Assembly (NCBI GenBank): GCA_021202495.1
Contig: JAJQCX010000031.1
Span: forward strand, 1-12,364
DNA from: Clostridia bacterium
GTDB taxonomy: Bacteria > Bacillota > Clostridia > UMGS1883
Length of the DNA: 12,364 bases
Direction of reading: 5' to 3'
The position numbers were made by a program, and so were the translations under genes. Shown piece by piece: positions 7,431 to 12,364 of the stretch; positions within the stretch are counted from its first letter, which is position 1, and each line of letters begins with the position of its first letter. Under the pieces are notes generated by a model, which saw nothing but the letters and a program-made list of their open reading frames with translations, was not told where the DNA came from and made no database searches.

Positions 7431-7790
7431 TTAATTTATACTGAATAACCGTTGCACCTTGATATATTTCACCATTTTTTCCGCAGCTTCTTTTATTGCG
7501 CCCGACATTTCAAAAAGTGTCATGCCTCTTTTTTCAAGCATCTGCGCCGCTCCGGGACCTATCATCTGTGCCAAAACACAGTCGCAGTCGCCCAGCGCCT
7601 CCGCCACAGCTATAACTCTTTCATCGTCATGCCCTGTACCGGCACAGACCCGCGTCACACTTCTTTCCTCGACGATTTTGATTTCTCCCGTTTCGTCGTC
7701 ACATTCCGCAATATAAAATTTATCGGCTTTTCCGAAATGCACGTCGATATTCTCCCCGTCACTTGACGCTGCCGCCGCTCTTATAACCAT
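7431..7790 (-). CDS. NifX-family Fe-S cofactor carrier (first copy)
   Basis: This 119-aa protein belongs to the dinitrogenase iron-molybdenum cofactor biosynthesis family. It opens MVIRAAAASSDGENIDVHFGKADKF and continues with the typical CDCVLAQMIGPGAAQMLEKRG block near 69-89. In nitrogenase systems such proteins bind NifB-co or later precursors; here it would carry the NifB product to the D/K-like protein, because no NifEN is present. Cys at 30, 49, 69 and 71. The start is fixed at ATG 7788-7790 by a GGAGG 7 bases upstream; the frame is open six codons further but without a ribosome site. The gene lies 18 bases behind nifB-like and 18 bases before nifH-like. Confidence 0.9.
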   Translation of the reverse strand: MVIRAAAASSDGENIDVHFGKADKFYIAECDDETGEIKIVEERSVTRVCAGTGHDDERVIAVAEALGDCDCVLAQMIGPGAAQMLEKRGMTLFEMSGAIKEAAEKMVKYIKVQRLFSIN

Positions 7791-7808
7791 AATCGTTCCT
7801 CCCATCAA

Positions 7809-8681
7809 TCAGCCGTGAGAAAATGTTTCTTTTGCGGCAATTCTCTTTTGATAGATTTGATCTCCGACCTCTTTTCCGCCCGGTATTCCCACAGCATCGG
7901 CGCGGCAGCGTTGGCAGTGGCGGAACACATCTATGTATTTTCCTGCCTTTTCCCGCGCTCCGTCTATTTCCGCACAGTTCGGCTCTCGGCAATAGGCAAG
8001 CTCACTTTGGGCAATGAGCGGGATAATGTTATATATCACGCCTCCCGCCTGCGCTGCGGCTTTTGCCACATCTTCAATATGTTCACCGTTTATCTCAGGC
8101 ACGAGCACCGTGTTCACCTTAACGCTTATCCCCGCGTCCGCGACCTTTTTAATTCCCTTCAGCTGATTTTCAATTAAAATCTCCGCACCCGCCTCGCCGT
8201 CTATTTTTTCTCCGTGATACAGAATGAATTTGTTAAGCTCGGCTTCAATTTTCGGGTCAACCGCGTTGACCGTCACGGTAAGAGTGTCAATCCCAATATC
8301 TATTATTTCATCGGCTTTTTCATAAAGCAGCAGCCCGTTTGTGCTCATGCATTTTATCAGCTTGGGAAAGTGCTCTTTCACCAATCTGAAAGTTTCAAGC
8401 GCATGATTGGTCGCAAGCGTGTCGCCGGAACCCGCAATGCCCGCCACCGTTATCTCCGGGCAAAGCTCCAACGCCTTTTCTATCGCGCTGATTGCTTCTT
8501 CGGGTTTTAAAATTTTACTCGCCACTCCGGGACGCTGCTCATCATCGTTTATCGCTCTGTCGCAAAATCGGCAGGCGATGTTGCACACAGGGCAAACCGG
8601 CAAATGTATTCTCCCTGTCTTATTCGCATATCCTCCGAAGCACGGATGCGACCTTTTCAAATCCTCATATGTATTGCTCAT
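7809..8681 (-). CDS. nifB: NifB-like radical SAM cofactor synthase, stand-alone
   Basis: This 290-aa enzyme in NifB fuses two [4Fe-4S] clusters with a carbide from SAM to give NifB-co. Seen: HPC at 12-14, radical-SAM CxxxCxxC at Cys33, Cys37, Cys40 (PVCNIACRFCDR), RPGVASKIL, the GIAGSGDTLA glycine-rich SAM region at 81-90, STNGLLL at 113-119, VNAVDP at 138-143, KVNTVLVPEINGEH at 188-201, and RHCQRCRADAVG at 255-265 with Cys256 and Cys259. All are landmark NifB motifs in the right order. Unlike many clostridial NifB it has no fused NifX domain; that domain is present as separate genes. Its presence implies an interstitial-carbide type cluster rather than a simple [4Fe-4S] active site. The start ATG 8679-8681 has a GGGGTG 6 bases upstream, directly after the terminator-like structure. 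Confidence 0.92.
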   Translation of the reverse strand: MSNTYEDLKRSHPCFGGYANKTGRIHLPVCPVCNIACRFCDRAINDDEQRPGVASKILKPEEAISAIEKALELCPEITVAGIAGSGDTLATNHALETFRLVKEHFPKLIKCMSTNGLLLYEKADEIIDIGIDTLTVTVNAVDPKIEAELNKFILYHGEKIDGEAGAEILIENQLKGIKKVADAGISVKVNTVLVPEINGEHIEDVAKAAAQAGGVIYNIIPLIAQSELAYCREPNCAEIDGAREKAGKYIDVFRHCQRCRADAVGIPGGKEVGDQIYQKRIAAKETFSHG

Positions 8682-8705
8682 ATCTCACACCCCTATGCCG
8701 TTTGT

Positions 8706-8757
8706 AAAAAAAATCGGACAACTCAAAGGCTCATTTCTGAAAACCTCCGGTTGTCCG
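8706..8757 (-). terminator. Intrinsic terminator/attenuator between yezD-like and nifB-like genes
   Basis: On the minus strand, 8757-8744 pairs with 8729-8715 to form a 14-bp stem with one bulged A (8723) and a 14-base loop (8743-8730). The outer pairs are CGGACAAC with GTTGTCCG. A T8 run follows at 8713-8706. It starts one base after the yezD-like stop codon and ends 24 bases before the nifB-like start, leaving no room for a promoter after it. The whole downstream operon must therefore be reached by read-through, or from a promoter inside or before the small gene. Confidence 0.85.
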
Positions 8758-8758
8758 G

Positions 8759-8902
8759 TCAGTTCTTTACTCGTATTTTTTTCGTCTGCTCTATCTGTAC
8801 GACCTTGCCGTCCTGCACAATCACTGTTATTTGCCCGTATTCCAATTCCTCAATCATTTTTCGGACGATTTCAGGATAATCCTTTGGCAATTTCTCCGCC
8901 AT
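8759..8902 (-). CDS. YezD/DUF2292-like small protein, 47 aa
   Basis: This short gene encodes MAEKLPKDYPEIVRKM followed by EELEYGQITVIVQDGKVV and QIEQTKKIRVKN. Charge pattern, length and the xGxITVIVxDGKVVQIE core match the YezD (DUF2292) family, small proteins often encoded beside sulfur-assimilation genes in Firmicutes; their biochemical role is not established. AGAGGTG lies 7 bases before the ATG. It is the first gene of the nitrogenase-like operon, 58 bases after the predicted transcript start, and its stop codon abuts a terminator hairpin, so it may double as a leader ORF that controls read-through. A Lys/Arg/Asn-rich end (KKIRVKN) precedes the stop, and there are no Cys or Met codon runs like those of classical amino-acid attenuators. 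Confidence 0.8.
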   Translation of the reverse strand: MAEKLPKDYPEIVRKMIEELEYGQITVIVQDGKVVQIEQTKKIRVKN

Positions 8903-8925
8903 ATAAATGCACCTCTGCTCCAATG

Positions 8926-8951
8926 CCTACTTAATCACTAAGTTATATAGG
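8926..8951 (-). promoter_or_regulatory. 26-bp shared operator-like element, copy 2 (nitrogenase-like operon)
   Basis: The minus strand begins CCTATATAA and ends AAGTAGG, with the same length and end sequences as the element before the larE-like gene. The centre (CTTAGTGATT) differs. It starts 15 bp after the -10 box, at about +9, and ends 23 bases before the yezD-like ATG. Its position suits a repressor. Confidence 0.62.
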
Positions 8952-8966
8952 TTTTATTTATCGCTT

Positions 8967-8995
8967 ATTATACTCTGTACATTTATATTTGTCAA
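8967..8995 (-). promoter_or_regulatory. Sigma-A-type promoter of the nitrogenase-like operon
   Basis: TTGACA at 8990-8995 and TATAAT at 8967-8972 on the minus strand, with the ideal 17-bp spacer. No sigma-54 (GG-N10-GC) element, the usual mark of proteobacterial nif promoters, is seen. The interval 8903-9034 otherwise holds only AT-rich sequence, with no strong terminator for the upstream malY-like gene. Confidence 0.8.
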
Positions 8996-9034
8996 TCTTT
9001 TTTTGCAAAAAATATTCACAATTTTTTCACACTT

Positions 9035-10222
9035 TTATTCTGAATTTATAGCGTTTTTTATTCTGTGCAGTGCCTCCGCGAGCGTTTTTCGAGGGCAGGC
9101 AATGTTAATTCGTTCAAATCCCGCACCCGCGTTTCCGAACGCCGAGCCTCTGTCAAGCCATACCATCGCTTTTTTGGAAATAATATTTTCAAGCTCTCTT
9201 TCCCTCAATCCCAATCCTCTGAAATCGAGCCATAAGAGATAAGTTCCTTCAGGCTCAATAAGCTTTATCTCCGGCATCTCATTTTTTAAATATTCCCTCA
9301 CAAAATCGATGTTTCCCTTGACGTATTCAAGCATTGCTTCGTACCAAGTCTCACCGAAATTATACGCGGCTTCGCTCGCGGCAATGCCCATTGTGTTTAG
9401 CTGACTGAAGCCCGCCGCCGCAAATCTTCCTTTGAATTTTTCCCGCAGCTTTGTATTTGATATAAATATGTTGGCGATATGCAGCCCCGCAAGGTTGAAT
9501 GTTTTGGCAGGAGAGGTACAGGTTACGGCAATATTATCAAAATCTTCGCTTATTGACGCGAACACTGTATGCTTTTTCTCACCGTAAACAAAATCCTCAT
9601 GTATCTCATCGCTCACCACAATAACGCCGTGTCTCAGGCAAATTTCGCCCATTCTTGTCAATTCCTCTTTCGTCCACACCTTCCCCACGGGATTATGCGG
9701 GCTGCAAAGGATAAAGAGCTTCACATTATTTTCGACTATTTTTCGTTCAAGATCCTCAAAATCAGTATGGTATCTCCCATCCTCGCTTAAAATGAGATCG
9801 CTGGACAACACAGATCTGTTGTTATCTCTGATAACGTCCATAAAGGAATAATATACAGGCTGCTGCACCAAAACCGCATCACCCTTTTTGGTGTAAGCTT
9901 GCACAGCCATTGCAAGCGCGAACACAACCCCCGGTGTTTTTATCATGCTTTCTTTTTTGACCGTCCAATCAAATTTTTTCTTCATCCACCCTGCGACACT
10001 TGCAAAATAGCTTTCCTTGCTCTCGGTGTAGCCGAATATTCCATGCCGCACTCTTTGCTCCAGCACATCCAAAATGAGGCTTGACGTTTGAAAATCCATG
10101 TCCGCTACCCAAAGTGGCAATATGTCTTTATCGCGTCCCCGCTCAACCGCAAAATCGAATTTAAGGCAATTCGTATTTCTTCTGTCAATAGTTTTATCAA
10201 AATCGAGATTTTTCTCCTCCAT
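9035..10222 (-). CDS. MalY/PatB-type PLP-dependent C-S beta-lyase
   Basis: This 395-aa fold-type I aminotransferase-like enzyme cleaves the beta C-S bond of cystathionine or S-substituted cysteines, giving a thiol (homocysteine, methanethiol and similar), pyruvate and ammonia. Seen: ADMDF at 40-44, the substrate-loop region GYTESKE near 64-70, SPHNPVGKVW at 174-183, the PLP-binding Asp205 in SDEIHEDF, and the Schiff-base Lys240 in SPAKTFNLAGL. The C-terminal Arg is in the FERINIACPR region. Length fits MalY, PatB and YtjE. The ATG overlaps the TAA of the preceding gene by one base (TAATG), with GGGGGTG about 8 bases upstream. A beta-lyase is the natural partner of a pathway handling thioethers. 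It could also act as an aminotransferase, though the motifs favour C-S lyase. Confidence 0.92.
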   Translation of the reverse strand: MEEKNLDFDKTIDRRNTNCLKFDFAVERGRDKDILPLWVADMDFQTSSLILDVLEQRVRHGIFGYTESKESYFASVAGWMKKKFDWTVKKESMIKTPGVVFALAMAVQAYTKKGDAVLVQQPVYYSFMDVIRDNNRSVLSSDLILSEDGRYHTDFEDLERKIVENNVKLFILCSPHNPVGKVWTKEELTRMGEICLRHGVIVVSDEIHEDFVYGEKKHTVFASISEDFDNIAVTCTSPAKTFNLAGLHIANIFISNTKLREKFKGRFAAAGFSQLNTMGIAASEAAYNFGETWYEAMLEYVKGNIDFVREYLKNEMPEIKLIEPEGTYLLWLDFRGLGLRERELENIISKKAMVWLDRGSAFGNAGAGFERINIACPRKTLAEALHRIKNAINSE

Positions 10223-11382
10223 TATTGTTCACCCCCAAATGATGCAAATGCCTGCGCCAAATCACCTATCAGATCGTCCTTATCCTCAATTCCCACGGAA
10301 ATTCGCAGTATTTTGTCTGTTATTCCAATCTTTTTCAGAGTGTCCTTCGGCACATCTGCGTGTGTTTGCGTTATCGGATATGTCAACAGAGTTTCAACTC
10401 CGCCCAAGCTTTCCGCAAACGGAATTAACCTTGTCGATTTCAAAACGTGAAGCGCCATCTCGCGGCTTTGCACCTCAAAGGTTATCATACTCCCAAAGCC
10501 CGATGCCTGCCCTTTGCATATTTCATATCCTTCCGTTTCCTCAATTCCCGGATAATACACATTTGTCACTGAATTCTCTCCGCGTAAAAATTCCACAATC
10601 GCCTTTGCGTTTTCCTGCGCCTTTTCCATTCTCAGCGGCAGCGTCTTTATTCCGCGCAAAATCAGCCATGCGTCAAATGGTGCCAGTCCCGATCCTATTG
10701 TTTTAATGATAAATCGCATTCTCTCCGAAATTTTTTCATCCTTCACAACGACTATCCCCGCAAGCGTATCGTTATGTCCGCCCAAAAACTTTGTGGCGCT
10801 GTGTATAACAATATCCGCTCCGAGAAGAAGCGGTTTTTGAAAATAGGGCGATAAAAAGGTATTGTCAACAATAAGCAACAGATTGTGCTTTTTTGCCGTT
10901 TGCGCCGTCTTTCTGATGTCAACTACTCGCATCATAGGATTCGTCGGTGTCTCGATAAAGATTGCCCTTGTGTTCTTTTTCACAAAATCCTCCGCGTTCT
11001 GTTTAACACAGTCGATATGGCTGAATTCAATTCCGTTTTTTGTGCTTATGTTGTCAAACAGTCTCACGCTACCGCCGTACAAATCCATATCCGTTATGAT
11101 GTGATCCCCCGGCTGAAACAGCTCCATCACAGCTCCTATCGCCGCCATTCCGCTTGAAAACGCGAGCGCGTCGCAGCCTTCTTCCAATGCCGCAACCACC
11201 TTTTCAAGCTTCTCTCGCGTAGGGTTTTGCAACCGCGAATAATCAAAGCCCGTACTTTGCCCAACCTCAGGGTGCGCATATGTCGCCGTCTGATAAATAG
11301 GAAAGCTTATCGCCCCTGTTTTGTCACCGCCGAATTTTTCGCCGTTTCCGTATATACACTTTGCTGAAATCCCGTTTCCCAT
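10222..11382 (-). CDS. Cys/Met-metabolism PLP enzyme (cystathionine or methionine gamma-lyase/gamma-synthase type)
   Basis: This 386-aa trans-sulfuration enzyme shows the PS00868-type region at 189-204 with Schiff-base Lys198 (IHSATKFLGGHND), TPTNP at 145-149, the PLP-contact DNT at 173-175, Tyr48 and Arg50 in the FDYSRLQNPTR loop that reaches the neighbouring active site, and the SLGGVETL motif near the C-terminus with the carboxylate-binding region after it. Length is that of the family. Whether it makes cystathionine, or releases H2S or methanethiol by gamma-elimination, cannot be decided from sequence by eye; the Cys of true methionine gamma-lyases is not evident in the usual loop. The start ATG 11380-11382 has AAAGGATG about 6-8 bases upstream. 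It is first of two genes, with its own promoter and a copy of the shared 26-bp element. Confidence 0.92.
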   Translation of the reverse strand: MGNGISAKCIYGNGEKFGGDKTGAISFPIYQTATYAHPEVGQSTGFDYSRLQNPTREKLEKVVAALEEGCDALAFSSGMAAIGAVMELFQPGDHIITDMDLYGGSVRLFDNISTKNGIEFSHIDCVKQNAEDFVKKNTRAIFIETPTNPMMRVVDIRKTAQTAKKHNLLLIVDNTFLSPYFQKPLLLGADIVIHSATKFLGGHNDTLAGIVVVKDEKISERMRFIIKTIGSGLAPFDAWLILRGIKTLPLRMEKAQENAKAIVEFLRGENSVTNVYYPGIEETEGYEICKGQASGFGSMITFEVQSREMALHVLKSTRLIPFAESLGGVETLLTYPITQTHADVPKDTLKKIGITDKILRISVGIEDKDDLIGDLAQAFASFGGEQ

Positions 11383-11414
11383 TTCTCAATCATCCTTTCT
11401 ATGTAATCTTATAG

Positions 11415-11440
11415 CCTACCATTCCTATCATTTATATATG
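11415..11440 (-). promoter_or_regulatory. 26-bp shared operator-like element, copy 3 (PLP lyase operon)
   Basis: This is the most diverged copy. The minus strand begins CATATATAA and ends GGTAGG. In the centre, GATAGGAAT parallels GATAGACAA of copy 1. It starts 9 bp past the -10 box, matching the placement of the other two. The CTTATAGCCTA stretch that flanks copy 1 also flanks this copy on the opposite strand, hinting at an extended dyad. Confidence 0.5.
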
Positions 11441-11449
11441 TTTTAATCC

Positions 11450-11477
11450 AGTATACCACACCTTTTTGATTTGTCAA
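11450..11477 (-). promoter_or_regulatory. Sigma-A-type promoter of the PLP lyase operon
   Basis: TTGACA at 11472-11477 and TATACT at 11450-11455 on the minus strand, with a 16-bp spacer. The transcript would start near 11443, about 60 bases before the gene. That is too short for a SAM riboswitch or T-box, and none is seen. The rest of 11383-11510 is AT-rich and shows nothing else. Confidence 0.65.
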
Positions 11478-11510
11478 TAAAAATCCTCGTGTTTTGCTCG
11501 ATAATAAAAT

Positions 11511-11566
11511 TCTCCTAACCACCCACACAGGAATGTGTCACATCCCTGTGCAGACAGTTAAGGAGA
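11511..11566 (-). terminator. Bipartite hairpin, possible terminator after the mobile-element fragment
   Basis: An outer stem (11511-11519 with 11557-11566, one bulged base) encloses an unpaired step and then an inner stem 11526-11550 (CACAGG...CCTGTG with an ACAT/ATGT inner pair and a 3-base loop). On the minus strand ATTTTATTAT follows, so it could stop transcripts coming from the right edge. The U-tract is imperfect, so another role (repeat, element end) is possible. Confidence 0.45.
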
Positions 11567-11570
11567 AATA

Positions 11571-11741
11571 TCATACTTCCACATCCGACTTATTCCGTTT
11601 ATGCGTTCTCATCTTACTAATCGTTTTCAGCATTTCCTGCACTTTATCAGCTCCAAGATATTCCTTAATCCGCTTAAAATAGTTCTTTTCAAGTATTTCA
11701 CCTTCTTGCAAATCATCTTTGATAACTAATCTTAGCCTTTG
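11571..11741 (-). pseudogene. Start-less 56-codon protein fragment, unknown family
   Basis: The frame reads QRLRLVIKDDLQEGEILE, then KNYFKRIKEYLGADKVQEM, then LKTISKMRTHKRNKSDVEV before TGA. Its charge pattern (amphipathic Lys/Glu helix followed by a basic tail) and lack of low-complexity make it look like real protein, the C-terminal end of a DNA-associated or mobile-element protein. There is no ATG with a ribosome site; the only Met codons are internal. The frame is closed on its 5' side by a TAA that belongs to a perfect hairpin at 11741-11760, so the gene appears cut where the repeat cluster begins. I do not recognise the family. Confidence 0.45.
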
Positions 11742-11760
11742 TTACTTTGCCGAAAGTAAC
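11741..11760. repeat. Perfect 8-bp-stem palindrome at the edge of a repeat cluster
   Basis: GTTACTTT and AAAGTAAC flank a GCCG loop, giving a perfect stem. It coincides with the break in the 56-codon fragment to its left, and sequences of this type recur as dispersed repeats in bacterial genomes. Confidence 0.65.
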
Positions 11761-11798
11761 GCAAAAGCACTTTTGTCAGCAAGCCAACAAAAATGCCG

Positions 11799-11813
11799 AC
11801 AGGCTTTGCCTGT
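11799..11813. repeat. Short hairpin in repeat cluster
   Basis: ACAGGC and GCCTGT flank a TTT loop, a perfect 6-bp stem. It is one of several hairpins between 11741 and 12008. Confidence 0.4.
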
Positions 11814-11872
11814 TTGCGCTCTGCGAGGCATATCGGCTGTCGCCGACGTGTTTCGCCCAAGGGCTGCACACG

Positions 11873-11911
11873 GCAGTGGCGGATAGTTTTTCCGAAAACT
11901 TCCGCCACTGC
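11873..11911. repeat. 17-bp hairpin with one bulged base
   Basis: GCAGTGGCGGA plus AGTTTT pairs with AAAACT plus TCCGCCACTGC across a TCCG loop. The only imperfection is a bulged T at 11884. Such a long, nearly perfect stem in a non-coding stretch is under structural selection or is a mobile repeat. No T-run follows on either strand, so it is not an ordinary terminator. Confidence 0.7.
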
Positions 11912-11919
11912 ATTGATGC

Positions 11920-11941
11920 GAACGCTCATACTTTCGCGTTC
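11920..11941. repeat. GAACGC/GCGTTC hairpin
   Basis: GAACGC at 11920-11925 and GCGTTC at 11936-11941 form a perfect 6-bp inverted repeat around a 10-base loop, immediately beside the large GTGACG inverted repeat. Confidence 0.35.
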
Positions 11942-11943
11942 CC

Positions 11944-12008
11944 GTGACGGTCGTGACGATAGTGACGGTCTTTTACATACCTATCACAAACATCGTCACG
12001 ACCGTCAC
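11944..12008. repeat. 17-bp perfect inverted repeat built of GTGACG iterations
   Basis: The 17 bases 11944-11960 are the exact reverse complement of 11992-12008. Within and beside the arms a 9-base unit (GTGACGGTC / GTGACGATA) repeats in tandem at 11944, 11953 and 11962, and complementary units continue on the right to about 12018. Iterated units with dyad symmetry next to a helicase-like gene suggest an origin or iteron region of a mobile element. An alternative is degenerate coding repeats (Asp/Gly-rich) of the helicase tail. Confidence 0.65.
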
Positions 12009-12013
12009 CATCG

Positions 12014-12325
12014 TCACGCGCTATCGTGCGTCAACGATATTTGCCGTCCCTCATGGGAACGAGTATTCTCATACTTAATACCGTATTCGTCATACATCCG
12101 ACTCGCATTGACATTCAGCTTCTGTGTCAGCGTGTTCGGCTTTACATCTGCGTTTATGGCTTCGCACAATTCCGTTGCCGTTCCCGTCCATTCGTTCTTA
12201 TCCGCCGTCAACAGCTGAGCCACCTTTTCGAGCAACGGCTCAGGCGGCTTTTTCCAAAGCTCTGTTTCCACGCTGTCAAGCATCCATATAAGCTTGTCCG
12301 TATCCCTTTTAATACTGTTATTCAA
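12014..12325 (-). CDS. C-terminal domain resembling plasmid/ICE helicase-primase proteins, probably a fragment
   Basis: The 103-codon frame opens at a TTG directly after an in-frame TAA, with no Shine-Dalgarno, and contains LLEKVAQLLTADKNEWTGTA, then TELCEAINADVKPNTLTQKL, then NVNASRMYDEYGIKYEN and SHEGRQISLTHDSA. The WxGTATEL...LxxKLNVNAxRxxxEYGI pattern, as I recall it, is found at the C-terminal end of AAA-type replication helicases of clostridial plasmids and integrative elements, following the ATPase core. The ATPase core would lie to the right of the window. In the next frame a reading SITGRDWIIKLFN ends in TGA overlapping the TTG, so this may be either a separate small gene coupled to an upstream one or a frameshifted tail. 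The stop leads straight into GTGACG repeats. Confidence 0.45.
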   Translation of the reverse strand: MNNSIKRDTDKLIWMLDSVETELWKKPPEPLLEKVAQLLTADKNEWTGTATELCEAINADVKPNTLTQKLNVNASRMYDEYGIKYENTRSHEGRQISLTHDSA

Positions 12326-12364
12326 TTAAAAAGCTTGATTATCCAATCGCGCCCTGTAATGCTC

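Noticed and set aside
333..8902. Classical nitrogen-fixation (nif) operon
   Set aside because: No nifE/nifN, nifV or Mo-uptake genes, the Gln191/His195 counterparts are lost, and the neighbours are sulfur-related. A nitrogenase-like function fits better.
8407..8934. 175-codon plus-strand frame
   Set aside because: It lies antisense to nifB-like and yezD-like, has no ribosome site and no protein-like composition; it is a shadow.
8996..9034. Terminator after the malY-like gene
   Set aside because: Only a weak A/T stem is visible; no GC stem with a T-run, so read-through into the next promoter is possible.
11383..11443. SAM (S-box) riboswitch or T-box before the PLP operon
   Set aside because: The leader is only about 60 bases, contains the 26-bp element, and shows no conserved riboswitch stems or terminator.
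11732..11929. 65-codon minus-strand frame over the palindromes
   Set aside because: Its sequence is produced by the inverted repeats themselves; no ribosome site. Treated as repeat DNA.

Overview
The window comes from an anaerobic Firmicute, most likely a clostridial bacterium. The grounds are strong AGGAGG-type ribosome binding sites, TTGACA/TATAAT promoters, tightly packed one-strand operons and clostridial-looking protein sequences. No rRNA, tRNA or taxon marker is present, so the placement is an inference. All convincing genes lie on the minus strand; read them from high to low coordinates.

Right edge (about 11500-12364): mobile-element debris. It holds a 103-codon frame resembling the C-terminus of a plasmid/ICE-type helicase, a dense cluster of perfect hairpins including a 17-bp inverted repeat made of GTGACG-type iterations, and a start-less 56-codon protein fragment that ends exactly at one of these hairpins.

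Middle right (9035-11477): a two-gene PLP enzyme operon. A Cys/Met-metabolism trans-sulfuration enzyme (cystathionine/methionine gamma-lyase type) overlaps by one base a MalY/PatB-type C-S beta-lyase. It has its own sigma-A promoter and operator.

Core (333-8902): one long, almost gap-free transcription unit. The order is a 47-aa YezD/DUF2292-like protein, an intrinsic terminator/attenuator, NifB-like radical SAM enzyme, NifX-family protein, NifH-like reductase, NifD/E-like subunit, NifK/N-like subunit, a second Cys-rich NifX-family protein, then a polar amino-acid ABC importer (lipoprotein, two permeases, ATPase) and a terminator. There are no nifE/nifN scaffold genes, no nifV, and the N2-reduction residues of NifD (Av Gln191, His195) are replaced by Trp and Phe. 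The Cys and His expected to hold an active-site metal cluster and the six P-cluster-type Cys are present. Together with the sulfur-metabolism neighbours this points to a nitrogenase-like enzyme acting on a sulfur compound, probably by reductive C-S cleavage as in the methylthio-alkane reductases (group IV nitrogenase-like proteins), rather than to nitrogen fixation. The importer would bring in the substrate or a sulfur amino acid, and the PLP lyases would interconvert the thiols.

Left edge (1-220): a separately promoted gene that begins like LarE (PP-loop sulfur transferase) but has a mutated PP-loop and a premature TAG.

The key regulatory observation is that the LarE-like gene, the nitrogenase-like operon and the PLP operon each carry a TTGACA/TATAAT promoter followed 9-15 bp downstream by a related 26-bp element (outer sequence CCTA...TAGG). 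This defines one local sulfur-type regulon of three transcription units.
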